From UBA12014 sp029248335 (GTDB taxonomy: Bacteria; Planctomycetota; Phycisphaerae; Phycisphaerales; SM1A02): a stretch of DNA of 33,129 bases. The DNA is taken from assembly GCA_029248335.1 (NCBI GenBank), contig JAQWJM010000171.1:1-33129 (forward strand), in the 5' to 3' direction. A program made the position numbers and the translations under genes. The notes beneath the pieces are model-generated. The model made no database searches. It had not been told where the DNA came from and saw only the letters and a program-made list of their open reading frames with translations. This document shows positions 16,145-24,948 of this stretch, piece after piece. Position 1 is the stretch's first letter; each line of letters starts with the position of its first letter.

Positions 16145-17208
16145 ACGATCTCGGCCCGGCACTCGACTCGTCTCGGACCGCCGCGGAGATCGCGGTGCTC
16201 GTCGATGGAAGCATCGAAGGCGCCGGAGATGCCGCGGTCCGGGGGATCGAGACCGTCGAACACGCGATCGAGGGTGATCTGACCTTCATCGGCGACGCCC
16301 GTCATGCGCGGCATTGGGCGGACTCGAAGGCCTCGGTCGCACTGGTCACCCGCGAACTCGATCTCGGGGACTGGGATTCGACCAGCCGATCGGTGATCCG
16401 GGTCGAAGACGCGGATCAGGCCATGATCCAGATGCTGGAGCTGATCGAGTCGGCCGCCGCCGAACTCGCCGACCACCCGGCCGCCGGTGTTCATCCCGAT
16501 GCCCGGGTCGACCCGACGGCGACGATCGCCGACGACGCGACGGTGGGGCCGTTCGTGGTCATCGGCCCCCGATGCCGCGTCGGTTCCGACGCCTGCATCG
16601 AGTCCGGCGCCCGGATCTACGCGGATGCGGTCATCGAGGACGGCGTCCATCTTCATGCCAACGTCACGATCCGGGAACGCTGCGTGGTCGGAGCTCGCTC
16701 GATCCTGCACGCCGGGGTCGTCATCGGCAGCGACGGCTTCGGCTACCGCCCCGCCCCGGACGGTCGCGGGCTCCGGAAGATCCCCCACGTCGGCCACGTC
16801 GAGATCGGCGAGGAGGTCGAGATCGGGGCCAACAGCTGCGTCGATCGCGGCAAGTTCGGGCCCACGATCATCGGTGCGGGCACCAAGATCGACAATCTCT
16901 GCCAGATCGGTCACAACGTCAGGATCGGTCGGTGCGTCGTGATCAGTGGATTGACGGGAATTGCCGGGAGCACGACGATCGGGGACGGTACTCTCATCGG
17001 CGGCGGCACCGGACTGAGCGACCACATCCGGATCGGTGCAGGCTGCCAGATCGCAGGCCGGTCGGCGGTGATGAACGACATCCCCGATGGCGAGACCTGG
17101 GCGGGCATGCCCGCCAAGGAAGCCCGGATCGCGATGAAGGAACAGGCCGTGATCCGTAGACTGCCCGACTGGTCGAAACGACTCAAGGAACTTCTCGACG
17201 ACCGCTGA
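16141..17208 (+). CDS. lpxD: UDP-3-O-acylglucosamine N-acyltransferase LpxD
   Basis: Third enzyme of lipid A synthesis: adds an acyl chain from acyl-ACP to the amino group of UDP-3-O-acylglucosamine. The 355-residue protein has the N-terminal uridine-binding domain (about 1-110, with GDLTFIGDARH) and the left-handed beta-helix of hexapeptide repeats (about 115-315). Visible signatures are GSDGFGYR (197-203), NSCVDRGKFGPTIIG, and QIGHNV with the catalytic His at 258. The C-terminal helix ends in WSKRLKELL. The GTG start at 16141 shares GTGA with the preceding skp stop, so translation is probably coupled. The length is normal for the family. Confidence 0.96.
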   Translation: MNDLGPALDSSRTAAEIAVLVDGSIEGAGDAAVRGIETVEHAIEGDLTFIGDARHARHWADSKASVALVTRELDLGDWDSTSRSVIRVEDADQAMIQMLELIESAAAELADHPAAGVHPDARVDPTATIADDATVGPFVVIGPRCRVGSDACIESGARIYADAVIEDGVHLHANVTIRERCVVGARSILHAGVVIGSDGFGYRPAPDGRGLRKIPHVGHVEIGEEVEIGANSCVDRGKFGPTIIGAGTKIDNLCQIGHNVRIGRCVVISGLTGIAGSTTIGDGTLIGGGTGLSDHIRIGAGCQIAGRSAVMNDIPDGETWAGMPAKEARIAMKEQAVIRRLPDWSKRLKELLDDR

Positions 17209-17234
17209 CCGCCGAACGCCCTTCCCCCACCGTC

Positions 17235-18620
17235 ATGCTGAGACCAGAGACCGAAACCGAACCCAGGACCGAGGACGCCGACGATCCGTCGACGCCTCCG
17301 GCCGTCTCGTCGCGGCAGCACACCCTCGCGGCGCCGATCACCGTCAAGGGGCTCGGCCTGCTGCTCGGCGCGCCGGTGGAAGTGACGATCGAGCCTGCGG
17401 ATCCCGATCACGGAATCGTGTTCGAGCGGAACGATCTCGACCCGCCGGTCCGGATCCCCGCGCTGGTCGAGAACGTCGTGCCCCGCGGCCGACGGACCAC
17501 GCTCAAATCGGGCGAAGCCACCATCGAGACCGTCGAACACTGCATGTCGGCGCTCGCGGGCCTCGGCATCGACAACGCCCTGATCAGGATCCACGGTCCC
17601 GAACTCCCCGGTGGGGACGGCTCCGCCCGACCGTTCGTCGATCCGCTGCTCGAAGTCGGGCTGGTGGAGCAGGACGCCGAACGTCGGTTCTTCGATCTCC
17701 AGGAGGCGATCGTGATCGACGAGGGCGACGCGATGATCGCCGCGATCCCGCACAAGACGCCCGGCATGCGGGTGGTGTTCGACCTCGACTACAACGCCTT
17801 CGGCGGCCGCATCAAGCGACAGGTCCTCAACTGGGACACCGCGGTCGAGGACTACGTCGGCAACCTCTCCTCGGCACGGACCTTCAGTCTCGAGGAAGAG
17901 GCGAAGGCGATGTGGGAACGCGGCATCGGCCGGCATCTGACGCCGAAGGACGTGCTGGTCATCGGCGACGACGGCCCCATCGAGAACACCTACCGCTTCG
18001 AGGACGAGCCGGTCCGGCACAAGATCCTCGACATGCTCGGGGACCTCTACCTCGTCGGGTGCCCGGTGCGCTGCCGGGTGGTCGCCTACCGATCCGGACA
18101 CGGTCTCAATCGCCGGCTCGGTCTCGCCATCCGCGAGCAGATGGCGGCGGCGGATCGACGCTTCAGCATCCAGCACGGCCGGGTCATGGACATCCGCACC
18201 ATTCAGCGGACGCTTCCGCATCGGTACCCGATGCTGCTCGTGGATCGCGTGATCGAGATGGACGGCGAACATCGCGCCGTCGGCGTCAAGAACGTGACGA
18301 TGAACGAGCCGTTCTTCCAGGGCCACTACCCCGGAACCCCGATCATGCCGGGCGTCCTGATCATCGAGGCGATGGCCCAGCTGGGCGGACTGCTCCTGAG
18401 CCAGCGTCTGGAGCACACCGGCAAGATCGCGGTGCTGCTGAGCCTCGACAAGGTCAAGCTTCGCAAGCCCGTCGGCCCCGGCGATCAACTGGTCCTCGAG
18501 GCGGAACGCCTTCGGGCGAGCGCGAGACTGGGCCATGTTCGCTGCAAGGCGATGGTCGACGATCGGATCGCGGCCGAGGCGGACATCAAGTTCATGCTCG
18601 TCGACGCCGAACAGGAATGA
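17235..18620 (+). CDS. lpxC/fabZ: LpxC-FabZ bifunctional fusion protein
   Basis: A two-enzyme fusion of 461 residues. Residues about 27-300 are UDP-3-O-acyl-N-acetylglucosamine deacetylase (LpxC), the committed step of lipid A synthesis; the zinc site is H102 (in ETVEHCMSALAGLGIDN), H262 and D266 (RHKILDMLGDL), with E101 and H289 (SGHGLN) at the catalytic positions. Residues about 315-458 are 3-hydroxyacyl-ACP dehydratase (FabZ), with LPHRYPMLLVDR, H364 in GHYPGTPIMPG and E378 in IIEAMAQ. Such fusions are known in Bacteroidetes and other diderms and couple lipid A to fatty-acid synthesis, which compete for 3-hydroxyacyl-ACP. It starts 26 bases after lpxD; no clear ribosome site is seen before ATG 17235. 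lpxA, often next in line, is not here. Confidence 0.95.
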   Translation: MLRPETETEPRTEDADDPSTPPAVSSRQHTLAAPITVKGLGLLLGAPVEVTIEPADPDHGIVFERNDLDPPVRIPALVENVVPRGRRTTLKSGEATIETVEHCMSALAGLGIDNALIRIHGPELPGGDGSARPFVDPLLEVGLVEQDAERRFFDLQEAIVIDEGDAMIAAIPHKTPGMRVVFDLDYNAFGGRIKRQVLNWDTAVEDYVGNLSSARTFSLEEEAKAMWERGIGRHLTPKDVLVIGDDGPIENTYRFEDEPVRHKILDMLGDLYLVGCPVRCRVVAYRSGHGLNRRLGLAIREQMAAADRRFSIQHGRVMDIRTIQRTLPHRYPMLLVDRVIEMDGEHRAVGVKNVTMNEPFFQGHYPGTPIMPGVLIIEAMAQLGGLLLSQRLEHTGKIAVLLSLDKVKLRKPVGPGDQLVLEAERLRASARLGHVRCKAMVDDRIAAEADIKFMLVDAEQE

Positions 18621-18787
18621 CCCGGGCCGCCGCCCCGTCACCCCTCCGCACCGCCCTCCGACGACGTTCCGCGTCTCTCGAAAGCCTGATTCAACCCACT
18701 CGGGACGGTTTCCGCTGATCCACCGGCCCGGGAATGCCGATGTCACCGGGACGTCGCCCTCCAACACCCTCCATCCGGAGCCGATCC

Positions 18788-19420
18788 ATGCGCATCCTCC
18801 TCGACGAGAATCCCTGCGAGATCCCCGCGGGCACGGTGGGCGAAGCCATCGCCATCGCCGCCGAAGCCGCCGAGAAGGCCGGCCGGCTGGTGGTCGAAGT
18901 CCGCGTCGACGGTGCGATGCTCACCGACGAGGAACTGCAGACCACGACCCGCCTCCAGGACGCCGCGGAAGAGGTCCAGATGCTCACCACGACGATGGAA
19001 GCGCTGCTGCGGGACACCTTCCTGCAGGCCGCGGAGACGCTCACCGCCGCCGAACGCGAGCAACGCCTCGCCGCGGAGGCCATGCAGGGCGGACGCGCCG
19101 CCGAAGGCATGGCGTCACTCATGCAGTCCCTCGAGGGCTGGTCGGGCATTCGCGATGCCGTCGTCCAGGGCCTCTCGCTCGCCGAGATCCCCACCGAGGA
19201 CGTTGAATTCGACGGCGTCAGACTCGCCGACGCGATCGTCGATCTCCAGAAGCGACTCGGCCGACTGAAGGACGCGATGGTCGCGGAGGACGTCTCGGCG
19301 ACCTGCGACTGTCTTCTCTACGAACTCCCGGAGTCCACCACCGCATGGCGGACCCTGCTCGACGGACTTCACCACCGCTTCGAAGCAGCCAGCGAAGATG
19401 CGGGCGATTCCAACTCCTGA
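18788..19420 (+). CDS. Conserved-looking protein of unknown function, helical
   Basis: A 210-residue soluble protein that I do not recognise. It starts with a strand-turn-strand segment (MRILLDENPCEIPAGTVGEA) and continues as Ala/Glu-rich helices (AIAIAAEAAEKAGRLV, AAEEVQMLTTTMEALL, AAERE runs), with a C-terminal charged tail (ASEDAGDSNS). There is a Cys pair in SATCDCLLY. The N-terminal part resembles a small ubiquitin-like or regulatory fold only vaguely. ATG 18788 is chosen because of the GGAG 7 bases upstream; the frame is open to 18734 without a ribosome site. It follows lpxC-fabZ by 167 bases and precedes a second unknown gene by 22 bases; the two are probably one unit. Confidence 0.6.
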   Translation: MRILLDENPCEIPAGTVGEAIAIAAEAAEKAGRLVVEVRVDGAMLTDEELQTTTRLQDAAEEVQMLTTTMEALLRDTFLQAAETLTAAEREQRLAAEAMQGGRAAEGMASLMQSLEGWSGIRDAVVQGLSLAEIPTEDVEFDGVRLADAIVDLQKRLGRLKDAMVAEDVSATCDCLLYELPESTTAWRTLLDGLHHRFEAASEDAGDSNS

Positions 19421-19442
19421 TCAGGAACATCCGGCGAACACC

Positions 19443-20087
19443 ATGGCGACCAAGACGACGCTCAGACGTATCGAGACCCTCCTCGAGAAGACCGAGACCG
19501 CGATGAAGCAGACGGCCTGGTTCGAGGCCGAACGCCACGCGGTCGCGGCCCTCGATCTCGCCATCGAGTCGGGGGATCACGAGTCCGCCGCGCGGGCCTG
19601 CCTTCCGCTCCAGGAAGCACGCCGTCAGCGGGCCCTCCAGGCGATCGACGCCGCCAACGGTCAGGTCGACGTGCTCGACTCGGTCCCCGGCGAGATCGAA
19701 TCCGTCGAGGCCGGTGTGTACCTGATCGAACCCAACGGCGTCGGCGCCGATGCCCGGCGACTTCGAATCGCCGCGCTTCAACTCGAAGTACCCATCCTCG
19801 TGGTGTGCCGCGAACCGGTGAATCGAATGGGACTGGTGACCATCGTCGCGATCGGTGGCAGCACGGTGCGAACCCGCGTCGATCCGCCGACGGACCCGGA
19901 ACAGCCCGACCTCGAATGGACGCTCGCCGCGCTCGAACAGCTCGGTGATTCGGCCATCGACGGACTCGATCCCGGGCTCTCCGGCCCCCAGCGCATCGAC
20001 GCGCTCCGAGCCGTCCTCGATTCCGTGACGGACCATGAGCGACTGCACCAGGCGCTGGCGGAGGCGCTCCGCGCCGCCGCGGGCTGA
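19443..20087 (+). CDS. Protein of unknown function, partner of the preceding gene
   Basis: A 214-residue soluble protein. The N-terminal 70 residues are helical and look like a TPR-type pair (LRRIETLLEKTETAMKQTAW, then FEAERHAVAALDLAIESGDH). The middle has beta-strand character (QLEVPILVVCREPVNRM, GLVTIVAIGGSTVRTRV), and the C-terminus is again helical. The segment LVTIVAIGGSTVRTRVDPP might be a small Rossmann-like or OB-like fold, but no motif is secure. ATG 19443 lies 22 bases after the previous stop; the ribosome site is weak. It ends 11 bases before the convergent M24 peptidase gene. Confidence 0.55.
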   Translation: MATKTTLRRIETLLEKTETAMKQTAWFEAERHAVAALDLAIESGDHESAARACLPLQEARRQRALQAIDAANGQVDVLDSVPGEIESVEAGVYLIEPNGVGADARRLRIAALQLEVPILVVCREPVNRMGLVTIVAIGGSTVRTRVDPPTDPEQPDLEWTLAALEQLGDSAIDGLDPGLSGPQRIDALRAVLDSVTDHERLHQALAEALRAAAG

Positions 20088-20098
20088 CCCCCTGCGAC

Positions 20099-21232
20099 TC
20101 AGCGCCAGTCCAGTCCTTCCGGGAGGGTGTTCAGGTTGTCGCATCCCTCGGCCGTGACGATCACCAGATCCTCGATCCGGATGCCGCCCACGCGGGCGTC
20201 GTAGAGACCGGGCTCGATGGTGAGCGCGTCGCCGGCGACGAGTTCGGGCCCCTTGAAATCCAGCAACGGCGACTCGTGGACTTCGAGCCCGAGGCCGTGG
20301 CCGGTCCCATGCACCATGCCGCAGTAGTCCCCGCCGCCCTCCGGGGGCAGTCCGACCCCGAAGCCGTGGGCCTTGATCTCCGCGATCCCGGCTTCATGCA
20401 CGGCCTCGCCGATCGTCCCCGCGCGAGTGGTGGCTTCCGAAGCCGCTTTCGCGGCCTTGACGGCGGCGTGCATCGCCTCCAGTCGAGGCGAGATCTCCCC
20501 GTGGACCACCGTCCGGGTGCAGTCACCGTTGTAGCGGGTCTTCTTGTCCTGAGGAAAGATGTCCACGATCACCGGCTCGCCGGTTCGCAGTGGTCCGAAA
20601 CCCAGCTCGTGGCAGTCGACGCCCTTCGGGCCACCGGCGACGATCGAGGGGCGGGTCGAGAAGCCCTGCTTGATGACGTGGAGATCGATCATCGAACGAA
20701 CGATCTCGCTCGTGAGGATGCTTCCGTCGTGCATCAACGTTCCATTCGAATCCACGCTCGCACGGGCGATGGTCTCGCACGCGAGTCGGATCGCCGACTC
20801 GGTCACCGCCTGAGCGGCGCGAAGATGCCCGATCTCCTCCGTGTCCTTCGCGCGGCGATCGATGATTCCAAGGTCACGATCGCAGACGACCTCGATGCCT
20901 CGCTCGCGCATGCAGTCCGCGAAGAGCATCGGAAGATCCCGATGGACGATCGCCCGTTCGATGCCGTGCCGGCTCAGGAACTCCGCGGTCGCCTGCGCCG
21001 TCGCGATGCCTCGGTCTCCGGAGAGCCCGCCCGCCGGTTCGTACTCCCCGGGGCAGGTGATCTCATCGGCCCGAGCGGTGGCCCGCGCCCGATCCATCTC
21101 GATGTCTCTCAACATCAGGGTGGATCGTCGCTTGCCGTTCTCCTCCACTTCGATCCACGCGGCAGGATCACCGACCAGGAAACGAATCCGGTGGTAGAGG
21201 CTCATGTCGATGACGGGGATGCCCGCGATCAC
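20099..21232 (-). CDS. M24-family metallopeptidase (Xaa-Pro aminopeptidase-like)
   Basis: Two-metal peptidase of the pita-bread fold, related to Xaa-Pro aminopeptidase/prolidase; about 377 residues. The N-terminal domain (about 1-130) is the creatinase-type lobe, and the C-terminal domain carries the five expected metal ligands: D224 and D237 (VIVDIFPQDKKTRYNGDCTR), H312 (GTGHGLGLEVHE), E340 (ALTIEPGLYD) and E354 (GIRIEDLVIV). The start is uncertain. GTG 21232 gives the N-terminus MIAGIPVIDMSLYHRIRF, which resembles relatives; ATG 21205 would remove 9 residues, and the frame stays open up to 21427 over a low-quality stretch. The substrate is unknown; cytoplasmic by inference. It stands alone, convergent with the preceding unknown gene. 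Confidence 0.88.
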   Translation of the reverse strand: MIAGIPVIDMSLYHRIRFLVGDPAAWIEVEENGKRRSTLMLRDIEMDRARATARADEITCPGEYEPAGGLSGDRGIATAQATAEFLSRHGIERAIVHRDLPMLFADCMRERGIEVVCDRDLGIIDRRAKDTEEIGHLRAAQAVTESAIRLACETIARASVDSNGTLMHDGSILTSEIVRSMIDLHVIKQGFSTRPSIVAGGPKGVDCHELGFGPLRTGEPVIVDIFPQDKKTRYNGDCTRTVVHGEISPRLEAMHAAVKAAKAASEATTRAGTIGEAVHEAGIAEIKAHGFGVGLPPEGGGDYCGMVHGTGHGLGLEVHESPLLDFKGPELVAGDALTIEPGLYDARVGGIRIEDLVIVTAEGCDNLNTLPEGLDWR

Positions 21233-21492
21233 AAGGGCGGTGGTGTCTCTGGTCTGCAATTGGGGCGCGCTCCGATGGCCGATGCGAGATCGAGTTCCAG
21301 CCCCGATTGATGATACCGATACCCAGGATTCCGAGAAGAGGAATCGACCTCTTTCATTCGATCGCCGGGCGGGTTTCCGGATCGCCGTCGACGACGACTT
21401 GTGAATCGGCGGCGAAGAGGCCATCATTCCGGGAAAGTCCGCCTCGACGGACGCCTTCCCCCCGACACCCCAACAACCGTTTGGACCTCAAG

Positions 21493-21843
21493 ATGCGAAA
21501 CACCTTCTTCACCACCGTCCTTCTCGGAACCCTGGCACTGGCCGGGTGCAACGCCACCTCCAACTCGGTCGTGGGAACCTGGGAAGGCCGGGCCACGGCC
21601 GAGGAGGCCCCCTTCTCCTTCGGGGCCGTGACCTTCGCACCGGACGGGACCTTCACCGCGGAGGCGAAGTACGGTGCCACCACCCGGGCCGTGAGCGGCC
21701 GCTACACCACCGAGGGCGAACGGATCACCCTCGCCGGCCAGGGCATCCCGCCGCGGGTCTACGAGGTCTCGACCGGCGACGACACCGCCGTCTTCACCGA
21801 TCAGACGACCGGAAAGTCGATGACCCTCGATCGGTTCAAGTGA
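21493..21843 (+). CDS. Small lipoprotein
   Basis: A 116-residue protein with a lipoprotein signal: RNTFFTTVLLGTLALAGC, lipobox LAGC with the acylated Cys at 19. The mature part is a small beta-rich domain (VVGTWEGRATAEEAPFSFG, ITLAGQGIPPRVYEVS, MTLDRFK) with the WxG(R/K) start and Asp/Thr-rich strands typical of small lipocalin-like or DUF-type 'conserved lipoprotein' domains. It probably sits in the outer or inner membrane facing the periplasm. No specific function is suggested. The ATG at 21493 has only a weak ribosome site (TTGGACC). A good terminator follows 45 bases after the stop. Confidence 0.7.
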   Translation: MRNTFFTTVLLGTLALAGCNATSNSVVGTWEGRATAEEAPFSFGAVTFAPDGTFTAEAKYGATTRAVSGRYTTEGERITLAGQGIPPRVYEVSTGDDTAVFTDQTTGKSMTLDRFK

Positions 21844-21887
21844 TCGGACGAGCGGCATCCGCCGACGAGCGGACGAAGAACGAAAGA

Positions 21888-21917
21888 CGCCGGTCCTCCC
21901 CGATGGGAGGACCGGCG
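21888..21917. terminator. Hairpin terminator between the lipoprotein gene and ettA-type gene
   Basis: A perfect 13-bp stem (CGCCGGTCCTCCC with its complement) closes a CGAT loop and is followed by TTCGTGTTCC. It lies between two convergent genes and could end both transcripts. Confidence 0.7.
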
Positions 21918-21950
21918 TTCGTGTTCCGATGGCCGGGGTGGTCGGCCTGA

Positions 21951-23639
21951 TCAGTCCCGAACGAGGCGTCGGTACTTGATCCGGCTCGGATTCGTCGCAT
22001 CCTCGCCGAGCCGCTTCCGCCGATCCGCCTCGTAGCTCGACCAGTCACCCTCCCACCACTTCACCACGCTGTCACCCTCGAAGGCGAGGATGTGGGTGGT
22101 GATCCGGTCGAGGAACCAGCGATCATGGCTGATCACGACCGCGCAACCCGCGAACGACTCGATCGCGTCCTCGAGCGCTCGCAGCGTGTGCACGTCGAGG
22201 TCGTTGGTCGGTTCGTCGAGCAGGAGCACGTTGCACTCGCTCCGCAGCATCCGGGCGAGATGCACTCGATTCCGCTCGCCGCCCGAGAGATCGTCGACGC
22301 ATTTCTGCTGGGAGGTGCCCGTGAAGCCGAAGCGGCTGACGTAGGCTCGACTGTTGACCGTGGCGTTTCCGAGCTTGAGCTCCTCGTCGCCGTCGGTGAT
22401 CGCCTCCCAGATCGACTTGCCCGCCGGCAGTGAATCGCGCCCCTGTTCGACGTACCCGAGCTTGACGGTCTCGCCCACCTCGAACGCGCCCGCATCGGCC
22501 TCGTCGTCGCCGGTGATCATCTTGAACATCGTCGTCTTGCCGGCGCCGTTCGGCCCGACCACGCCGACCACCCCGCCCGGGGGAAGTGCGAACGTCAGGT
22601 CGTCGAAGAGCAGTTTCTCGCCAAACGCCTTGGAGACGGATTTCGCGGTGATGACCCGATCGCCGAGCCGCGGGCCGGGCGGGATCCAGATCTCGATCTC
22701 CGCCAGCTTCTCGCGTCCCTGCTCGCCGAGCATCTTCTCGTACGAGGAGATTCGAGCCTTGTTCTTCGACTGACGCCCCTTCGGATTCTGCTGGATCCAC
22801 TTGAGCTCCCGCTGCAGGGCCTTGCGACGCTTGTCCTCGCCACGGGCCTCCACCGCGAGCCGCTTGTCCTTCTGATCGAGCCACGAGGAGTAGTTGCCGC
22901 GCCAGGGGATTCCTTCGCCTCGATCGAGTTCGAGGATCCACCCTGCGACGTTGTCGAGGAAGTACCGATCATGCGTGACCGCGATGACCGTGCCCGCATA
23001 TCGCTGCAGATGCTGCTCGAGCCACGCGATGCTCTCCGCATCGAGGTGATTCGTCGGCTCGTCGAGCAGGAGGATGTCGGGCTGGGTGAGCAGGAGCCTG
23101 CAGAGGGCCACCCGCCGCTTCTCGCCACCCGACAGGGTCTCGCAGGATTGATCCTCGGGCGGACACCGGAGGGCGTCCATCGCCTGCTTCAGGCGGCTCT
23201 CGAGATTCCAGGCGTCGAGCGTGTCGAGCTTCTCCTGGACCTCACCCTGCTTCTCCAGAAGCTTGTCCATCTCGTCGGCGGACATCTCTTCGGCGAATCG
23301 GCCGTTGATCTCCTCGAACTCCTTCAGCAGGGCCACGGTCGCCCCCGCGCCTTCCTCGACGATCTCCCGGACGGTTCGAGACTCGTCCACCAGCGGCTCC
23401 TGCTCCAGGTAGCCGATCGTGAATCCACGCTTGATCTCGGTCTTACCGTCGAATTCGGTGTCGATCCCCGCGAGGATCTTCAGCAAGGTCGACTTGCCCG
23501 AGCCGTTGAGGCCGAGCACGCCGATCTTCGCCCCGTGGAAGTAACTGAGATTGATGTCCTTGAGGATGTCCTTCTTGCCCACCCGCTTGGTGACCCCGAT
23601 CATCGAATAGATGGGGACTTCCGACTTGTCTGCCGCCAT
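21951..23639 (-). CDS. ettA: ABC-F protein, EttA type (energy-dependent translational throttle)
   Basis: Soluble ABC-F ATPase that binds the ribosomal E site and adjusts the first steps of elongation according to energy state. The 562-residue protein has two ATPase domains. The first has Walker A GLNGSGKST at 43-51, signature LSGGE at 169-173 and LLLDEPTNHLD; the second has GPNGAGKTT, LSGGERNR and LLLDEPTNDLD. The interdomain linker is charged (PtIM motif; WIQQNPKGRQSKNKARISSYEK region), as in EttA rather than Uup. The length fits EttA (about 555). ATG 23639 has GAGGAGC 8 bases upstream. It has a divergent neighbour at 23695. Confidence 0.94.
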   Translation of the reverse strand: MAADKSEVPIYSMIGVTKRVGKKDILKDINLSYFHGAKIGVLGLNGSGKSTLLKILAGIDTEFDGKTEIKRGFTIGYLEQEPLVDESRTVREIVEEGAGATVALLKEFEEINGRFAEEMSADEMDKLLEKQGEVQEKLDTLDAWNLESRLKQAMDALRCPPEDQSCETLSGGEKRRVALCRLLLTQPDILLLDEPTNHLDAESIAWLEQHLQRYAGTVIAVTHDRYFLDNVAGWILELDRGEGIPWRGNYSSWLDQKDKRLAVEARGEDKRRKALQRELKWIQQNPKGRQSKNKARISSYEKMLGEQGREKLAEIEIWIPPGPRLGDRVITAKSVSKAFGEKLLFDDLTFALPPGGVVGVVGPNGAGKTTMFKMITGDDEADAGAFEVGETVKLGYVEQGRDSLPAGKSIWEAITDGDEELKLGNATVNSRAYVSRFGFTGTSQQKCVDDLSGGERNRVHLARMLRSECNVLLLDEPTNDLDVHTLRALEDAIESFAGCAVVISHDRWFLDRITTHILAFEGDSVVKWWEGDWSSYEADRRKRLGEDATNPSRIKYRRLVRD

Positions 23640-23694
23640 GACACCGCTCCTCGATCACAGAACCCTCCGCCGAACCGGCTCGACGGAGTCCGAG

Positions 23695-24450
23695 ATGCTA
23701 CCGTCCAAGGAGCCGACTGCGAGCCTTTCGATGACCGACCTTCCCGAACTTCCGACGCGAACCCCCGCGGTGGTCATGACCTGGGCGGACATCGCGTTCG
23801 CCCACTGGCGGGTCTCACCCGGGGTCCTCCGCCCCCTGATCCCCGCCGAACTGGAGCTCGATCTCCACGACGGCTCGGCGTGGATCGGGTTGATCCCGTT
23901 CGAGATGCGGGACTGCGACTTCCGAGGGGTCCCGCCCCTGCCCGGACTCGGCACGTTCCTCGAATGCAACGTCCGCACCTACGTGCGTCATCGCGGCATC
24001 CCCGGGGTGTGGTTCTTCTCTCTCGATGCCGAATCAAGACTCGCGGTGATCGGAGGCCGCGTGGTCTGGGGACTGAACTATCGACTCGCCCGCTTCCACC
24101 GAGCACGAGCCGGCGAGGCCTTCCAATACGAGCTCAGCCGACATCGCGGTGATGGCGAGGGCCGGCTCGACTGGACTCCCGGCCCGGCGATTCCCCGGCC
24201 CGAGCCCGGTTCCCTCGAACACTTCCTGGTGGAGCGCTACCACCTCTACTCGATGCGCCGGGGCCGACTGATTCGCGGTCGGGTGGATCATCCCCCCTGG
24301 GACCTGCGATCGGCGACCGCGCATCGAGTCGACCCCGGCCTGGTCCGCGCGGCGGGCATCGATGTCGAAGGCGAGCCGGTCATGCACTGCTCGGACGGCG
24401 TTCGCGTCCGGGGGTTCTCGCCGGTACCCGCGAGCCGCTCGACGGATTGA
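23695..24450 (+). CDS. DUF2071 (YqjF-like) family protein
   Basis: A 251-residue soluble protein that matches the DUF2071/YqjF family of acetoacetate-decarboxylase-like fold: TWADIAFAHWRVSPGVLRPL and IPAELELDLHDGSAWIGLIPF near the start, NVRTYVRHRGIPGVWFFSLDA in the middle, and VERYHLYSMRRGRL in the C-terminal half. No activity is established for the family. The start at 23695 is chosen for its CGGAG 6 bases upstream; ATG 23731 is a shorter choice without a ribosome site. It is divergent from ettA with a 55-base gap, and 37 bases before a DCC-family gene on the same strand, so the two may be co-transcribed. Confidence 0.8.
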   Translation: MLPSKEPTASLSMTDLPELPTRTPAVVMTWADIAFAHWRVSPGVLRPLIPAELELDLHDGSAWIGLIPFEMRDCDFRGVPPLPGLGTFLECNVRTYVRHRGIPGVWFFSLDAESRLAVIGGRVVWGLNYRLARFHRARAGEAFQYELSRHRGDGEGRLDWTPGPAIPRPEPGSLEHFLVERYHLYSMRRGRLIRGRVDHPPWDLRSATAHRVDPGLVRAAGIDVEGEPVMHCSDGVRVRGFSPVPASRSTD

Positions 24451-24487
24451 ATGTCGCCACCCCCTCGCCGACAATGAGGCGTTGCAC

Positions 24488-24919
24488 ATGTCACGACCCA
24501 CACACCACACGAACCGACCGGACACCCCCCTGCAGACGACGCTCTTCTTCGATGGGGAATGCGGGCTCTGTCATCGCGCCGTGGCGTGGTTCCTTCGCCA
24601 CGATCGGGGGGAGACGCTGCGATTCGCCCCGCTTCAAGGCGATACCTACGCGGGACTCGACCGCCCGCGACCGACCGACGTCTCCACGATGGTGCTTCTG
24701 GACGACCGTGGCCTCTGGACCGAGAGCGACGCGGTGCTTGCAGCGCTTGGGGCGCTCGGCGGCGGCTGGGGGCTCATCGCCCGGCTCGGACGAGTGATCC
24801 CGCGGTCCCTGCGGAACGCGGTCTACCGATACGTCGCACGACATCGAATCGGATGGTTCGGCCCCGCCGATGCCTGCCGACTGCCGGGGGACGGTGCCGA
24901 GGATCGATTTCTCCCCTGA
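24488..24919 (+). CDS. DCC-family thiol-disulfide oxidoreductase (DUF393)
   Basis: A 143-residue protein of the DUF393/DCC family, a thioredoxin-fold group. The motif FDGECGLCHRAVAWF carries the DxxCxxC-type active site (D22, C25, C28). The middle has GDTYAGLDRP and LLDDRGLWTESDAVLAAL, in which TESDAV is a usual family block, and the end has IPRSLRNAVYRYVARHR. The typical role is in disulfide exchange, but a substrate is not known. ATG 24488 has GAGG 8 bases upstream. It follows the DUF2071 gene closely. Confidence 0.88.
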   Translation: MSRPTHHTNRPDTPLQTTLFFDGECGLCHRAVAWFLRHDRGETLRFAPLQGDTYAGLDRPRPTDVSTMVLLDDRGLWTESDAVLAALGALGGGWGLIARLGRVIPRSLRNAVYRYVARHRIGWFGPADACRLPGDGAEDRFLP

Positions 24920-24948
24920 CCCGGCCGGACCGACGACGTTCGCGTCGA

